Below are positions 44,181 through 53,148 of a stretch of DNA of 64,000 nucleotides, piece after piece. Position 1 is the first letter of the stretch. Every line of letters starts with the position of its first letter. Origin of the DNA: Pseudomonas sp. (GTDB taxonomy: Bacteria > Pseudomonadota > Gammaproteobacteria > Pseudomonadales > Pseudomonadaceae); NCBI RefSeq assembly GCF_030150285.1, contig NZ_JASLGE010000032.1, positions 62,001 to 126,000 on the forward strand. Direction: 5' to 3'. The position numbers were made by a program, and so were the translations under genes. A model generated the notes under the pieces. That model did no database searches. It worked only from the letters and a program-made list of their open reading frames with translations, and had not been told where the DNA came from.

Positions 44181-45089
44181 ATGAGCCTGGTACACGATCG
44201 TCGAATTTTTTATTTTTTTGAGGCGGTCAGGCTGGGCAGCGTGCGTGCGGCGGCGGATTACCTCAACGTCGCCCCCTCTGCCGTCAGCCGGCAGATCGCC
44301 CAGTTGGAACTGGAACTGGGCGCGTCTCTGCTTGAGCGGCATCGCCGAGGGGTGAAACCGACTGAGGCCGGGGAGCGAGTGCTGGGGTATTACCGCCAGC
44401 GCCAGACGCATCAGGAACTGTTGCTCGATTCACTGCAGGCGCTGAGGGGGCTGCAAAGCGGGTCGGTGGTACTGGCCGTAGGGGAAGGGTTCCTGGACGG
44501 GCTGGCGGGTGCACTCAGCCATTTTTCCACGTTGTACCCCGGCATGGACATCCAGGTGAATGTGTGCGGCAGCAACGAAGTCATACGCCAGGTCGTGGAA
44601 GACGAAGCCCATATCGGCCTGGTGTTTAACCCGGCCGCCGACCCCAAGATCCGCTCTCACGCCTCGCAACCTCAGCCGGTGTGCGTGATTGTTAACCCTG
44701 ACCATGTATTGGCGCAGAGCCACAGCCCGATTCCGCTGGCGGGCCTGGACACTTATCGCCTGGCATTGCCGGAAGTGTCATTCGGGATACGGCAAATACT
44801 GACCCTCGCCGAGCATCAGTTGGGGGTGATGCTCAACCCCACACTGACCTGCAACAACATCGCCATGCTCAAGCGCTACTCGATGCAAGGCGGGGTTACG
44901 CTGTTGCCGACGTTTGTGGTGGATGAAGACGTGCAAGCCGGGCGTTTGTGCACCCTGACGTTGCACAATGAAGTGTTTGCCAGCCCGCGTGTACACCTGA
45001 TCAGCCGTTTGGGCCGGCAAATGAGCGTGGGGTCGAGCCGTTTGCTGGCGCTGCTGCTCCAGGAAATGTCGGCTTTCAAACCTCGTTGA
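44181..45089 (+). CDS. LysR family transcriptional regulator
   Basis: DNA-binding protein of 302 aa. The N-terminal winged helix has 'FFEAVRLGSVRAAADYLNVAPSAVSRQIAQLELELG', with effector domain from about residue 90. It is divergent from the acetyltransferase operon and most likely controls it with an inducer from that pathway. The ATG at 44181 with ACAGGAGATCT is clear; the longer frame to 44034 crosses the promoter region. Confidence 0.87.
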   Translation: MSLVHDRRIFYFFEAVRLGSVRAAADYLNVAPSAVSRQIAQLELELGASLLERHRRGVKPTEAGERVLGYYRQRQTHQELLLDSLQALRGLQSGSVVLAVGEGFLDGLAGALSHFSTLYPGMDIQVNVCGSNEVIRQVVEDEAHIGLVFNPAADPKIRSHASQPQPVCVIVNPDHVLAQSHSPIPLAGLDTYRLALPEVSFGIRQILTLAEHQLGVMLNPTLTCNNIAMLKRYSMQGGVTLLPTFVVDEDVQAGRLCTLTLHNEVFASPRVHLISRLGRQMSVGSSRLLALLLQEMSAFKPR

Positions 45090-45176
45090 TCGACGAAGGC
45101 GCGCGTCGTTTCCTTGTCAGCGAACGTATTTTGTGGGATAGCCTGACCGGCGAATGAATCGGCGACGGAGCAACAC

Positions 45177-45668
45177 GTGAGCACCAACATTATCACTGCA
45201 GAGGGGCACCACGCCCTGAAGAAGGAGCTGGACTACCTCTGGCGGGAGAAGCGGCCCGACACCACCCGCAAAGTCACCTGGGCCGCGTCGTTGGGGGATC
45301 GAAGCGAGAATGCCGATTACCAGTACAACAAAAAGTTGCTGCGCGAAATTGACCGGCGTGTGCGCTACCTGCGCAAACGGCTTGAAGACGTGCGGGTGGT
45401 GACGTATTCCCCGGAGCAGGAAGGCAAAGTCTATTTCGGTGCCTGGGTCGAAATTGAAAACGAAGCCGGCGAAACCAAGAGGCTCAGGGTAGTGGGCTAC
45501 GACGAGATCTATGGGCGCAATGATTACATCTCGATTGACTCACCCATGGCGCGCGCGTTGTTGAAAAAAGAGAAAGACGACGAGGTGGTGGTGATCACGC
45601 CGACGGGAGAGGCTGTGTGGTACATCAATGCGGTGTTTTATCAGCCGCCCGCGGACCCGCCCAAGTAA
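45177..45668 (+). CDS. greB: Transcription elongation factor GreB
   Basis: Protein of 163 aa that rescues backtracked RNA polymerase. The N-terminal coiled coil carries 'RKVTWAASLGDRSENADYQYNKKLLREIDRRVRYL' (residues about 30-65) with the two acidic tip residues D-R-S-E-N; the C-terminal domain has 'ISIDSPMARALLKKEKDDEV'. GTG start at 45177. No operon link to neighbours is evident. Confidence 0.92.
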   Translation: MSTNIITAEGHHALKKELDYLWREKRPDTTRKVTWAASLGDRSENADYQYNKKLLREIDRRVRYLRKRLEDVRVVTYSPEQEGKVYFGAWVEIENEAGETKRLRVVGYDEIYGRNDYISIDSPMARALLKKEKDDEVVVITPTGEAVWYINAVFYQPPADPPK

Positions 45669-45674
45669 TACGGG

Positions 45675-45706
45675 CCCTGGCGCGCCCGGCCGGTGGGGTG
45701 CCAGGG
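45675..45706 (+). terminator. Hairpin after greB
   Basis: Seven-base stem CCCTGGC/GCCAGGG with 18-base GC-rich loop, seven bases after the greB stop. No T-run follows, so efficiency is doubtful. Confidence 0.4.
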
Positions 45707-45860
45707 GGATGGGTGCGGGCGGTCGCATCCTGCATCTGTAGGATAGCGATCCCTTTCGCCAGCGCCGATACTCACCCCCAGGCCCTGAGTCACTCATCGA
45801 CTGCACGGCCTGAAAAAACCGGTGACGAAAACAATAAGAAAGTCCCACAGAGGAACGCCC

Positions 45861-46832
45861 ATGAGCCGTGATGAACACGTCAGCCTGTTGCAGGCTTTCA
45901 GCGCTCTGACCCTGGACCTTCAACGCCTGGCGCAGCATGAGGTGATTGAACACTTCCATCGCCGCGCCCTGACCCGGATCAGTCAACTGATTGCATTCGA
46001 CAGCGCCTGGTGGGGGCGTGCGGCGATGATTGACGGGGTGCCGGAAGAGCACAGCCCTCACTTCTACAACCTGCCAGCCAGTTACCTGGCGGACTGGCAG
46101 TCGATCCGCCATTTGGACGTGACCGTGCAACGGGTGCACCAGACCCCAGGCCAGGCCGTAATTGTCGACATGCGTGACCCCGCCAGTGGCGCAGGGTTGA
46201 ACTGGCTGGGCGAGCGCTATGGTATTGGCCAGTGGATGTGTGTGGTGATACTCGACCCGAAAACCAACCTGAGCGATCACCTTGCCCTCTACCGCCGGCC
46301 TGACGCCGCACGGTTCAGCGATCAGGACTGCCAGTTGCTCAGCCACTTGATGCTGCATCTGGTGGCTGCCGTGTCGGCGAATCAGATCCGAACCTTGGTC
46401 GCCATGCGCGAAACGCTGACGGGTACTGGCAACCTGGCCTTGGCGGTCTGTGACACGCGTGGGGTGCTGCAATGTGCCGAAGGCGGGTTTATCGAGTTGT
46501 TACTCAAAGAGTGGCCGCAGTGGAGCGGCCCCGTCCTGCCTATCGCGCTGGATGAATCCGGCCATGCGGGTAAACAGGTCCATATCGACGCTGTGCCGGT
46601 GGGTAACCAGTACCTGTTGGCCGCCCGGGCCCACCGCGCGCTGCCCGGCCTCAGCCCGAGGGAAAACGCCGTCGCTCAAGGGTTTGGCGAAGGCAAGACC
46701 TACAAGGAAATCGCGCGCGACCTGGGCCTGTCGCCCAATACGGTGCGGCATCACATTCGTGGCATTTACAGCAAGCTCGGGGTCAAGGACAAGGCCCGCA
46801 TTGCACACCTGTTACACGCCCCGCCCGACTGA
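45861..46832 (+). CDS. LuxR-type HTH transcriptional regulator
   Basis: Protein of 323 aa with an N-terminal GAF-like region and a C-terminal LuxR helix-turn-helix near residue 270: 'LSPRENAVAQGFGEGKTYKEIARDLGLSPNTVRHHIRGIYSKLGVKDKA' (positions about 262-310). There is no receiver aspartate, and no homoserine-lactone domain is recognised. ATG at 45861, GAGGAACGCCC upstream. It lies 168 bases before the deacetylase-like gene and may regulate it (inference). Confidence 0.78.
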   Translation: MSRDEHVSLLQAFSALTLDLQRLAQHEVIEHFHRRALTRISQLIAFDSAWWGRAAMIDGVPEEHSPHFYNLPASYLADWQSIRHLDVTVQRVHQTPGQAVIVDMRDPASGAGLNWLGERYGIGQWMCVVILDPKTNLSDHLALYRRPDAARFSDQDCQLLSHLMLHLVAAVSANQIRTLVAMRETLTGTGNLALAVCDTRGVLQCAEGGFIELLLKEWPQWSGPVLPIALDESGHAGKQVHIDAVPVGNQYLLAARAHRALPGLSPRENAVAQGFGEGKTYKEIARDLGLSPNTVRHHIRGIYSKLGVKDKARIAHLLHAPPD

Positions 46833-47000
46833 CGGTTTTTCTTCTTTCACCGAGTGCCCGGTGCTGTCGTTCTGACGGTCACGGGAGCCTGTTGCCCCTG
46901 TTTTATGTTGCATGCCGGTGGTGAGGCCGTACGCAGAGCCCTTCACGAACGCCGCCCCAGTGCCCCGATCTGTTGTTGTCCTGCTGAACTGGAGAGTCTG

Positions 47001-48113
47001 ATGAAACGAAATACTGGGTTTTTCTCTGATGAATTGAGCTTTTGGCACACCCAAAGTGCTCATGTCTTGTGCGTTCCCACAGGTGGCTGGGTGCAGCCGT
47101 CTTCAAGCACCGGGCATGCCGAATCGCCCGAAACCAAGCGACGCCTCAAAAGCCTGCTGGAAGTTTCGGGCTTGAGTCGCCACCTGCTTCAATACAGCGC
47201 CACCCCGGCTAGCCAAGAGGATTTGCTACGGGTGCACACCGCCGAATACCTGCAGCGCTTTAAGGCCATGAGTGACGCCGGTGGCGGCTACCTTGGACCT
47301 GAGGCACCGATTGGGCCGGGCAGTTATGAGATCGCGTGTCTTTCCGCCGGGCTGGCCATGGCTGCCGTGGACGCGGTACTGAGTGGCGAAACAGACAACG
47401 CCTATGCGCTGTCACGGCCACCGGGGCATCACAGCCTGGCAGATGGAGCCATGGGGGTATGCTTTCTGGCCAATATCGCCATCGCCATTGAAGCTGCCAA
47501 AGTACGCCATGGCCTGGGCAAAGTAGCCGTGGTTGATTGGGACGTGCACCACGGCAATGGCACCCAGTCGATTTTTGAAAGCCGCGGGGATGTGCTGACA
47601 ATTTCCGTGCACCAGGATGGCTGCTTTCCGCACGGTTACAGCGGCGAAGAGGATCGCGGTTACGGTGAGGGTTTGGGGGCGAACATTAACATTCCGTTGC
47701 CACCGGGCAGCGGTCACGAGGCTTACCTGCATGCGATGGAGCGTATCGTACTGCCGGCGCTGGAACGCTTTGAGCCCGATTTGATCATCGTCGCGTGCGG
47801 CTACGACGCGAGTGCCGTCGACCCGATGGCGCGCATGCTGTTGCACAGTGAATCGTTCCGCCTGATGACCCGCGCTCTGCGCCAGGCCGCCGAACGGCTG
47901 TGTCAGGGCCGCTTGGTGCTGGTGCATGAAGGCGGTTACAGCGAAGTCTATGTACCGTTTTGCGGGCTGGCGACGATTGAAGAACTGGTGGGTGTTCGCA
48001 CAGAGGTGGATGACCCGATGCTGGAAGCGATCCAGTTACAGCAACCCAAGGAGGCGTTTCTGGGGTTTCAGCGCCAATTGATCGAGCGCATGGCGCAGGA
48101 TTATCTGGCCTGA
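47001..48113 (+). CDS. Class II histone deacetylase-like amidohydrolase
   Basis: Zinc-dependent amidohydrolase of 370 aa of the bacterial class II HDAC/acetylpolyamine amidohydrolase group. Active site residues: 'RPPGHHSLADGAMGVCFLANIAI' (paired His), metal ligands in 'VDWDVHHGNGTQ' (Asp, His) and the second Asp in 'ACGYDASAVDPMARM', plus 'VHEGGYSEVYVP' with the stabilising Tyr. In bacteria substrates are acetylated polyamines or similar amides. The ATG at 47001 has TGGAGAGTCTG; the longer frame from 46854 lacks similarity. Confidence 0.83.
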   Translation: MKRNTGFFSDELSFWHTQSAHVLCVPTGGWVQPSSSTGHAESPETKRRLKSLLEVSGLSRHLLQYSATPASQEDLLRVHTAEYLQRFKAMSDAGGGYLGPEAPIGPGSYEIACLSAGLAMAAVDAVLSGETDNAYALSRPPGHHSLADGAMGVCFLANIAIAIEAAKVRHGLGKVAVVDWDVHHGNGTQSIFESRGDVLTISVHQDGCFPHGYSGEEDRGYGEGLGANINIPLPPGSGHEAYLHAMERIVLPALERFEPDLIIVACGYDASAVDPMARMLLHSESFRLMTRALRQAAERLCQGRLVLVHEGGYSEVYVPFCGLATIEELVGVRTEVDDPMLEAIQLQQPKEAFLGFQRQLIERMAQDYLA

Positions 48114-48512
48114 CCCTTCGATGTCGTGAGCCGTATAGCCGGGGTCTGAACACGTTGCGGACACCTGGCTATCGAGTCGTTTTGTTCAACAGCGGCCTGC
48201 TCTGGCGGGCCGGGCCGCTTTGGTGCCCAGCGTTAAATGCGGCTGTTACCCGTGCACGGTGCCGTGCCTGGGAACGATCGTAACGTTAATCACAATGCCA
48301 CTTAAACATTACGCCCGAGTCGGTGGGTGAGGCTTAAACCGTGTTCCATTTCGGCCGGTTGATTGCATTATTTAAATGCCGATATCCCATTATTCCTTAT
48401 TCACTATCCGAAAAATTCGTTCGTGATAGTTGGCCTTCAACGGCATAACCCTTGCTTGAAATAGAGTATCGCGCCGGGTAGAGCGTGAACCCCATAGCCG
48501 TAGGTGCTCTCA
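48114..48512. other. Gene-free spacer before the tandem AraC regulators
   Basis: 399 bases with no recognisable gene. A stem AGCGGCC/GGCCGCT lies at 48191-48219, perhaps terminating the deacetylase gene. The right half turns AT-rich (19 G+C in the 60 bases 48361-48420), which marks a change in composition from the coding sequence before it and suggests promoters for the AraC genes. Confidence 0.5.
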
Positions 48513-49523
48513 ATGCAATCCCATAGCCATGCCGCTAATAATATTCGTGTAGAAAGGTGCGACTTCTCGGGAGCGCAGGCCTGGATGGAGCACGTGTGCG
48601 GGCCGCATTCTCTGCGAGCCACCCATCCGCAGAATATTCAGTTTCGGCATAGCGCCAAGGTGTTTAACAGTTTTTCAACGACGCTCGGTTTTATTGAGTA
48701 TGGGACCGACGTAACGGTTGATATAAAAGACTCGGCGTTTCTGACGAGTTATTGTCTCAGTTTGCCGTTTTCAGGGGGCCAAGCCCTGTCCAAGAATGGC
48801 AGCCTATTTGTCTCTGATGCCGATCACGGGCTTGTGGTTTCGCCCCATGAAACCCAGGAATTGTGGATGGCGGGGGACTGTAGAAAGTTATCTGTCATCA
48901 TTCCCCGACTGTCCATGCGCCAAACCCTGGAGGACATGTTGCACCGCACGGCGGATATACCGTTAAAGTTTGAGCCGACGGTGGATGCGCTTAACGGAGC
49001 GACGGCTTCATGGTGGCGGTTGGTGAGGCAATTTGCCGAAGAGTTGGAGCGCGGCAGTGGTGTGTTTGAACATTCGCTGTTTTCACGGGACATTGAAACA
49101 GCCCTGATCAAGGGGCTGATACTCTCTCAGCCCAACAACTACAGCGCCTTGATCAGCGAACACTTGCAGGGGCAGTTGCCGCACTACTTGATTAAAGCCC
49201 GACAGTTTATTCATGAACGCGCGCGCGAAGACATCGGCCTGGAAGATATTGAAAAAGCGTCGGGCGTGTCACGCTTCAAAGTGTTTGATGGTTTCAAGCG
49301 GCACTTCGGCATGCCCCCAATGGCTTATCTGAAAAAATACCGATTAACAGCGGTGCGCCGGGAAATATTAGAGGGCGGTGCGGTAAGAAGCCTGTCAACG
49401 CTGGCGATGGGGTGGGGGTTCAAGCACTTGGGGCGCTTTGCGATTGAATACCGCAAACTCTTTAATGAACCTCCCAGTGCAACGTTGCAGCGTGGCGAAC
49501 TTCGGCACAAGAGGCCACTTTAA
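48513..49523 (+). CDS. AraC family transcriptional regulator (first of a pair)
   Basis: Protein of 336 aa. The N-terminal two-thirds resembles the AraC_binding_2 domain found in regulators of aromatic compound catabolism. The C-terminal HTH has 'IGLEDIEKASGVSRFKVFDGFKRHFGMPPMAYLKKYRL' (about 245-285) and 'STLAMGWGFKHLGRFAIEYRKLFNEPP'. ATG at 48513 preferred; a GTG at 48504 also possible. Runs into the second AraC gene with one base between. Confidence 0.83.
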   Translation: MQSHSHAANNIRVERCDFSGAQAWMEHVCGPHSLRATHPQNIQFRHSAKVFNSFSTTLGFIEYGTDVTVDIKDSAFLTSYCLSLPFSGGQALSKNGSLFVSDADHGLVVSPHETQELWMAGDCRKLSVIIPRLSMRQTLEDMLHRTADIPLKFEPTVDALNGATASWWRLVRQFAEELERGSGVFEHSLFSRDIETALIKGLILSQPNNYSALISEHLQGQLPHYLIKARQFIHERAREDIGLEDIEKASGVSRFKVFDGFKRHFGMPPMAYLKKYRLTAVRREILEGGAVRSLSTLAMGWGFKHLGRFAIEYRKLFNEPPSATLQRGELRHKRPL

Positions 49524-49524
49524 G

Positions 49525-50514
49525 ATGAACCGAGTGATTGATCGTCTTAACGATATGCCGGGTATGGATTTGTCCGGTATTTTACAGTGCCCGGTGTTTA
49601 CCAGCAGCTCGGCATGCGAATCGCGGAATCGGCTTACCCAAGAGCTGGTTGAACACGAAATTGAGTGGGGGCAGGGTCGAGTCAATACCGCGCTGTATCG
49701 AGCGCAAGTAGGGCGGTGCGAAGTGATGGCGCTGCGTTACGGTGCGCAGGTTGAAATCCGGCCACAGCCTTTTGAACACTTTGTCCTGATTCAAATGCCG
49801 ATACGGGGCAGGGCAGAACTCAGGTCTGCAAGCGCAACGTACGCTGTGAGGCCGGGTGAAGCGGCCATATTTTCGCCGGGCGAGCAGGCGTCGTTATTGT
49901 GGAGCGAAGACTGCGAGCAATTGATGGTCAAGGTTCCGCTAAGCCTCGTCAGTTGGGGTTTTTCCCAGTTTCAGCCGGTGAGCGCGGGCCGTCATGAGTT
50001 GCCCGAAGTGCAAACCCTGCAGCAGCATACTGCTTCGCGGTTGCTCAGGTTGGTGGCGGAGTTGCTGGACTGTATGAGAACAAACGAGACCGCGAGCTCA
50101 AGATGGACGCGGCAAGTGGAAGAAAGCCTGACGTTGTTCATACTCGATAATTATTTTAATGCGCAGGCACCAGGCAGTGCTGCGTTGGCCCCCCCTTCAA
50201 ACAGTGCCAGCAAACGCGTCGAAACGTTTTTCAAATCCCGTATCGGGCAAGAAACGACACTCTTGGACCTTGCCACAACAATGGGTGTCAGCGTGCGCAG
50301 TTTGCATTCCATTTGCCAGCGCGAATATGGTCAGAGCCCTATGGAACTGCTGCGTAGCTTTCGGCTGGAGGCGGTCAGGGAGCGGTTATTGGCGTCAGAC
50401 CCATCCAGTGTCACGCAAGTGGCTTTGGAGTATGGGTTCAGCCATGTGGGCCGTTTTGCGCAGTATTACCGGGAGCGTTTTGGCGAGTTGCCGCACACTA
50501 CCGCCAGAGGGTAA
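49525..50514 (+). CDS. AraC family transcriptional regulator (second of a pair)
   Basis: Protein of 329 aa similar in plan to its neighbour: AraC_binding_2-like N-terminus with 'FSPGEQASLLWSEDCEQLMVKVPLSL' and C-terminal HTH 'TTLLDLATTMGVSVRSLHSICQREYGQSPMELLRSFRLEAVRERLL' region. The start MNRVID (49525) follows the previous stop by one base, so they are co-transcribed. Convergent to the aldehyde dehydrogenase operon. Probably activators of the aromatic cluster (inference). Confidence 0.83.
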   Translation: MNRVIDRLNDMPGMDLSGILQCPVFTSSSACESRNRLTQELVEHEIEWGQGRVNTALYRAQVGRCEVMALRYGAQVEIRPQPFEHFVLIQMPIRGRAELRSASATYAVRPGEAAIFSPGEQASLLWSEDCEQLMVKVPLSLVSWGFSQFQPVSAGRHELPEVQTLQQHTASRLLRLVAELLDCMRTNETASSRWTRQVEESLTLFILDNYFNAQAPGSAALAPPSNSASKRVETFFKSRIGQETTLLDLATTMGVSVRSLHSICQREYGQSPMELLRSFRLEAVRERLLASDPSSVTQVALEYGFSHVGRFAQYYRERFGELPHTTARG

Positions 50515-50560
50515 AGGTGCCAGGCCTTTCAGGGTTCTGCCGCTCAGCAGGAGCACAATC

Positions 50561-50585
50561 AAAAAAGCCGCCTTATTCAGGCGGC
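50561..50585 (-). terminator. Rho-independent terminator of the aldehyde dehydrogenase operon
   Basis: On the minus strand a stem GCCGCC/GGCGGC (50585-50567) with loop TGAATAA is followed by TTTTTT (50566-50561). It lies 26 bases after the stop codon at 50612 and is the clearest intrinsic terminator of the region. Confidence 0.85.
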
Positions 50586-50611
50586 AAAAGGAGCGGCCTA
50601 CAGGGTATTCA

Positions 50612-52078
50612 TTAAAGGGGGAAGAAGCGCTCACCCAACTGCAGAGTCACCCATTTAAGTTCGGTCATATCGTGCAGGGAATAACGGCCATTCTCTTTGC
50701 CGTGGCCACTGTCTTTAAAACCGCCGAACGGGGCGTTTGGGTCGTCGTCGAACGAGTTGTCATTGATATGCACTGAACCCGCGTGCACATTGAGCGCAAA
50801 ATCGAATGCTTTTTGCAGGTCATTGGTGACGATGCCGGAAGACAAGCCATAAGACGTGTCGTTAGCCAGTTCGACCGCATGTTCATAGTTATTGGCCTTG
50901 AGAATGGACACCAGCGGCCCGAAGGTTTCATCGCCATAAACGTCCATGTCCGGGGTTACATGGGTCAGCACAGAGGGCGCAAACACATTGCCTTCATGGG
51001 TTCCACCGGCGAGGAGTACAGCGCCCTTGGCGAGCGCGTCATCAATATGCTGGCGAACAAACTCACATTGAGCGTGACTGATCAGCGGCCCTACGATAGT
51101 GTCCGGATGAGAAGGGTCGCCGGCCTTTATCGTGCGTACTTTGTCGACAAAGCGTTTGCAGAACTCATCGTAGATGTCCGCTTCCACGATGATGCGCGAG
51201 TTGGCCATACACACCTGGCCCTGATTGAAATAAATGCCGAATGCCGCAGCCCGGACGGCGTAGTCCAGGTCGGCGTCTTTTAAAATGACGATGGGGCTCT
51301 TGCCACCCAACTCCAGAACGATTTTTTTCTGAAACTTCCCGGCCAGCGCTGACAAGTAGTTGCCAACTTTGGCCGAGCCGGTAAACGTCACCATCTTGAC
51401 GCGTTTATCCGAGAAGAATGTATCGCCCAATGCTTCGTTGGTGGTGGGCAATACGCTAAGCACACCGGGCGGCAATCCGGCCTGTTCCAAAATCTCGGCA
51501 AAGAGCAAACCAATTAACGGTGTTTGCGGCGCGGGCTTCAATATAAACGCATTGCCGGCAGCAAGGGCGGGTGCCAGTTTTTTCCCGTTGAGCAGAAAAG
51601 GCGCGTTGAACGGGCCAACCCCTGCAATCACTCCCAGGGGTTGTCTGATCGACATTGAGATCCGCCCGGGGGCATCAGCCGGCATGGTTTCCCCACGGAC
51701 ATCGCGGGCTTGGCCAGCGGCGATGCGGAAGGTGCTGATCATGTAATCGCACTCAAACATCGCTTTGCCAAGGACGTTGCCACCTTCCTCGATCAGGACT
51801 TTTACAATGTCGGCTCTGCGCAACTCGATAATATCGGCCGCTTTGCAAAGAATGGCTTCGCGCTCTTTTGCAAGTGTTTTGCCCCAGGTTTTTTGTGCTT
51901 CTACTGCGCTGGCAATTGCACGGTCAATATCCTCTGCAGTGGCCAGGTTTACGCGCGCAATAACAGTTTTATTATAGGGGTTGATGACATCCTGTTGAGG
52001 CTGATCGGCTCGTTGCCACGGCTTGCCCTCAATGTAAGGATAAAAGTGAGGTATAGAGGTATTCATTATAGTTGTCAT
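50612..52078 (-). CDS. Aldehyde dehydrogenase (aromatic aldehyde-type)
   Basis: NAD(P)-dependent enzyme of 488 aa. Catalytic C290 in 'NQGQVCMANSR', general base E256 in VLELGGKS, and nucleotide region 'KPAPQTPLIGLLFAEI'. The pattern 'IAGVGPFNAPFLLNGKKLAPALAAGNAF' is common in vanillin/benzaldehyde-type enzymes. The ATG at 52078 has AGGTGATT seven bases before. A 263-base spacer separates it from the SDR gene upstream, so it may have its own promoter. Confidence 0.85.
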   Translation of the reverse strand: MTTIMNTSIPHFYPYIEGKPWQRADQPQQDVINPYNKTVIARVNLATAEDIDRAIASAVEAQKTWGKTLAKEREAILCKAADIIELRRADIVKVLIEEGGNVLGKAMFECDYMISTFRIAAGQARDVRGETMPADAPGRISMSIRQPLGVIAGVGPFNAPFLLNGKKLAPALAAGNAFILKPAPQTPLIGLLFAEILEQAGLPPGVLSVLPTTNEALGDTFFSDKRVKMVTFTGSAKVGNYLSALAGKFQKKIVLELGGKSPIVILKDADLDYAVRAAAFGIYFNQGQVCMANSRIIVEADIYDEFCKRFVDKVRTIKAGDPSHPDTIVGPLISHAQCEFVRQHIDDALAKGAVLLAGGTHEGNVFAPSVLTHVTPDMDVYGDETFGPLVSILKANNYEHAVELANDTSYGLSSGIVTNDLQKAFDFALNVHAGSVHINDNSFDDDPNAPFGGFKDSGHGKENGRYSLHDMTELKWVTLQLGERFFPL

Positions 52079-52341
52079 TCTAATCACCTGGTTAAATGCA
52101 CATCGAGTGTGGTGGTATTAAACAGTCTCGTTGGGCTTGCCATTGTCCATCCATGTTTGGAGTTTGAACGGTGCGGGTGCAGTAAAACTAAAGCGACAAA
52201 CAGTCCCTGTTTATTCCCGGTCAACGGGTCCGTGAAGCAATGTCTAACGTCATACTTGACCCGCGCGTGGCAACGGGCATTGCGCACAGTCGCCTGAAGA
52301 GGTGACAGTGGGTATAAGCCGCCTGCTATTGGCGCAAGCCT

Positions 52342-53148
52342 TCAATCTTCAGCTGTGTTCGTGTGCTGGTACTGTTGAAACCATGTGCGGGGTGATTCGC
52401 CCTGGTCCGGCCCCAGAATTGAAAAGCCGCCATCGACCGGTACGTCTACGCCGGTCATCCAGGACGCATCGTCCGAGCATAGAAAGCTGATCACTTGTGC
52501 AACTTCCTGGCCGCGACCGATTCGCCCCAACGGGTGCAGCGGCGCGCCGACTTTATCCGCCACATCGATATCATCAGCGCACATCTGTGCAACGGCGGGG
52601 GACCATGTCCAGGCGGGTGACACGCAAAGCACGCGAACACCGGCAGGAGCCAGGGCAACAGCAAAACTCTTGGTTATCTGGATCAATGCCGCCTTGGACG
52701 CCGGGTAAAGGGCCCTGCCGACCGCTCCAAACTTGCCTCCGGTGCTGCCCATATTGATCACGACAGCGCCGCGGGATAAGTGAGGCAGCACTTTTTGAGT
52801 GAACATGGCGGCGGACACTAAATTAACGTCCAACGTCTGGTGCCATTGTTCGCGCGTTGAGTGAATGCCGTGGTCCACGTATATGCAGGCGTTATTCACC
52901 AGAATATCAATGCGCCCGAAACGAGCGATGGCAAATTCAATGCAATGCTCAATATCGTCATCGAGCTCAACATTGCATGCGCAAAAGGCGCTGGACGGGC
53001 CCAGTGTGTCTTCCAGCGCACAACCGGCATCGCGGTTGCGGCCGACAAGCACAACATTGGCTCCCACACTTAACAGGTGCCTGGCAATGTCTACTCCCAG
53101 GCCCTGGGTGCTGCCGGTAACAATCGCCACCTTACCGTTCAGGTTCAT
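52342..53148 (-). CDS. SDR family NAD(P)-dependent dehydrogenase
   Basis: Short-chain dehydrogenase of 268 aa. Cofactor motif TGSTQGLG (TGxxxGxG), 'LVNNACIY' where the family norm is NNAG, catalytic Ser in 'INMGSTGGK' and YxxxK in 'YPASKAAL'. In a dioxygenase operon the expected reaction is dehydrogenation of a cis-dihydrodiol to the catechol, but other alcohol substrates are possible. The start overlaps the stop of the isochorismatase-like gene by four bases. Confidence 0.85.
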   Translation of the reverse strand: MNLNGKVAIVTGSTQGLGVDIARHLLSVGANVVLVGRNRDAGCALEDTLGPSSAFCACNVELDDDIEHCIEFAIARFGRIDILVNNACIYVDHGIHSTREQWHQTLDVNLVSAAMFTQKVLPHLSRGAVVINMGSTGGKFGAVGRALYPASKAALIQITKSFAVALAPAGVRVLCVSPAWTWSPAVAQMCADDIDVADKVGAPLHPLGRIGRGQEVAQVISFLCSDDASWMTGVDVPVDGGFSILGPDQGESPRTWFQQYQHTNTAED

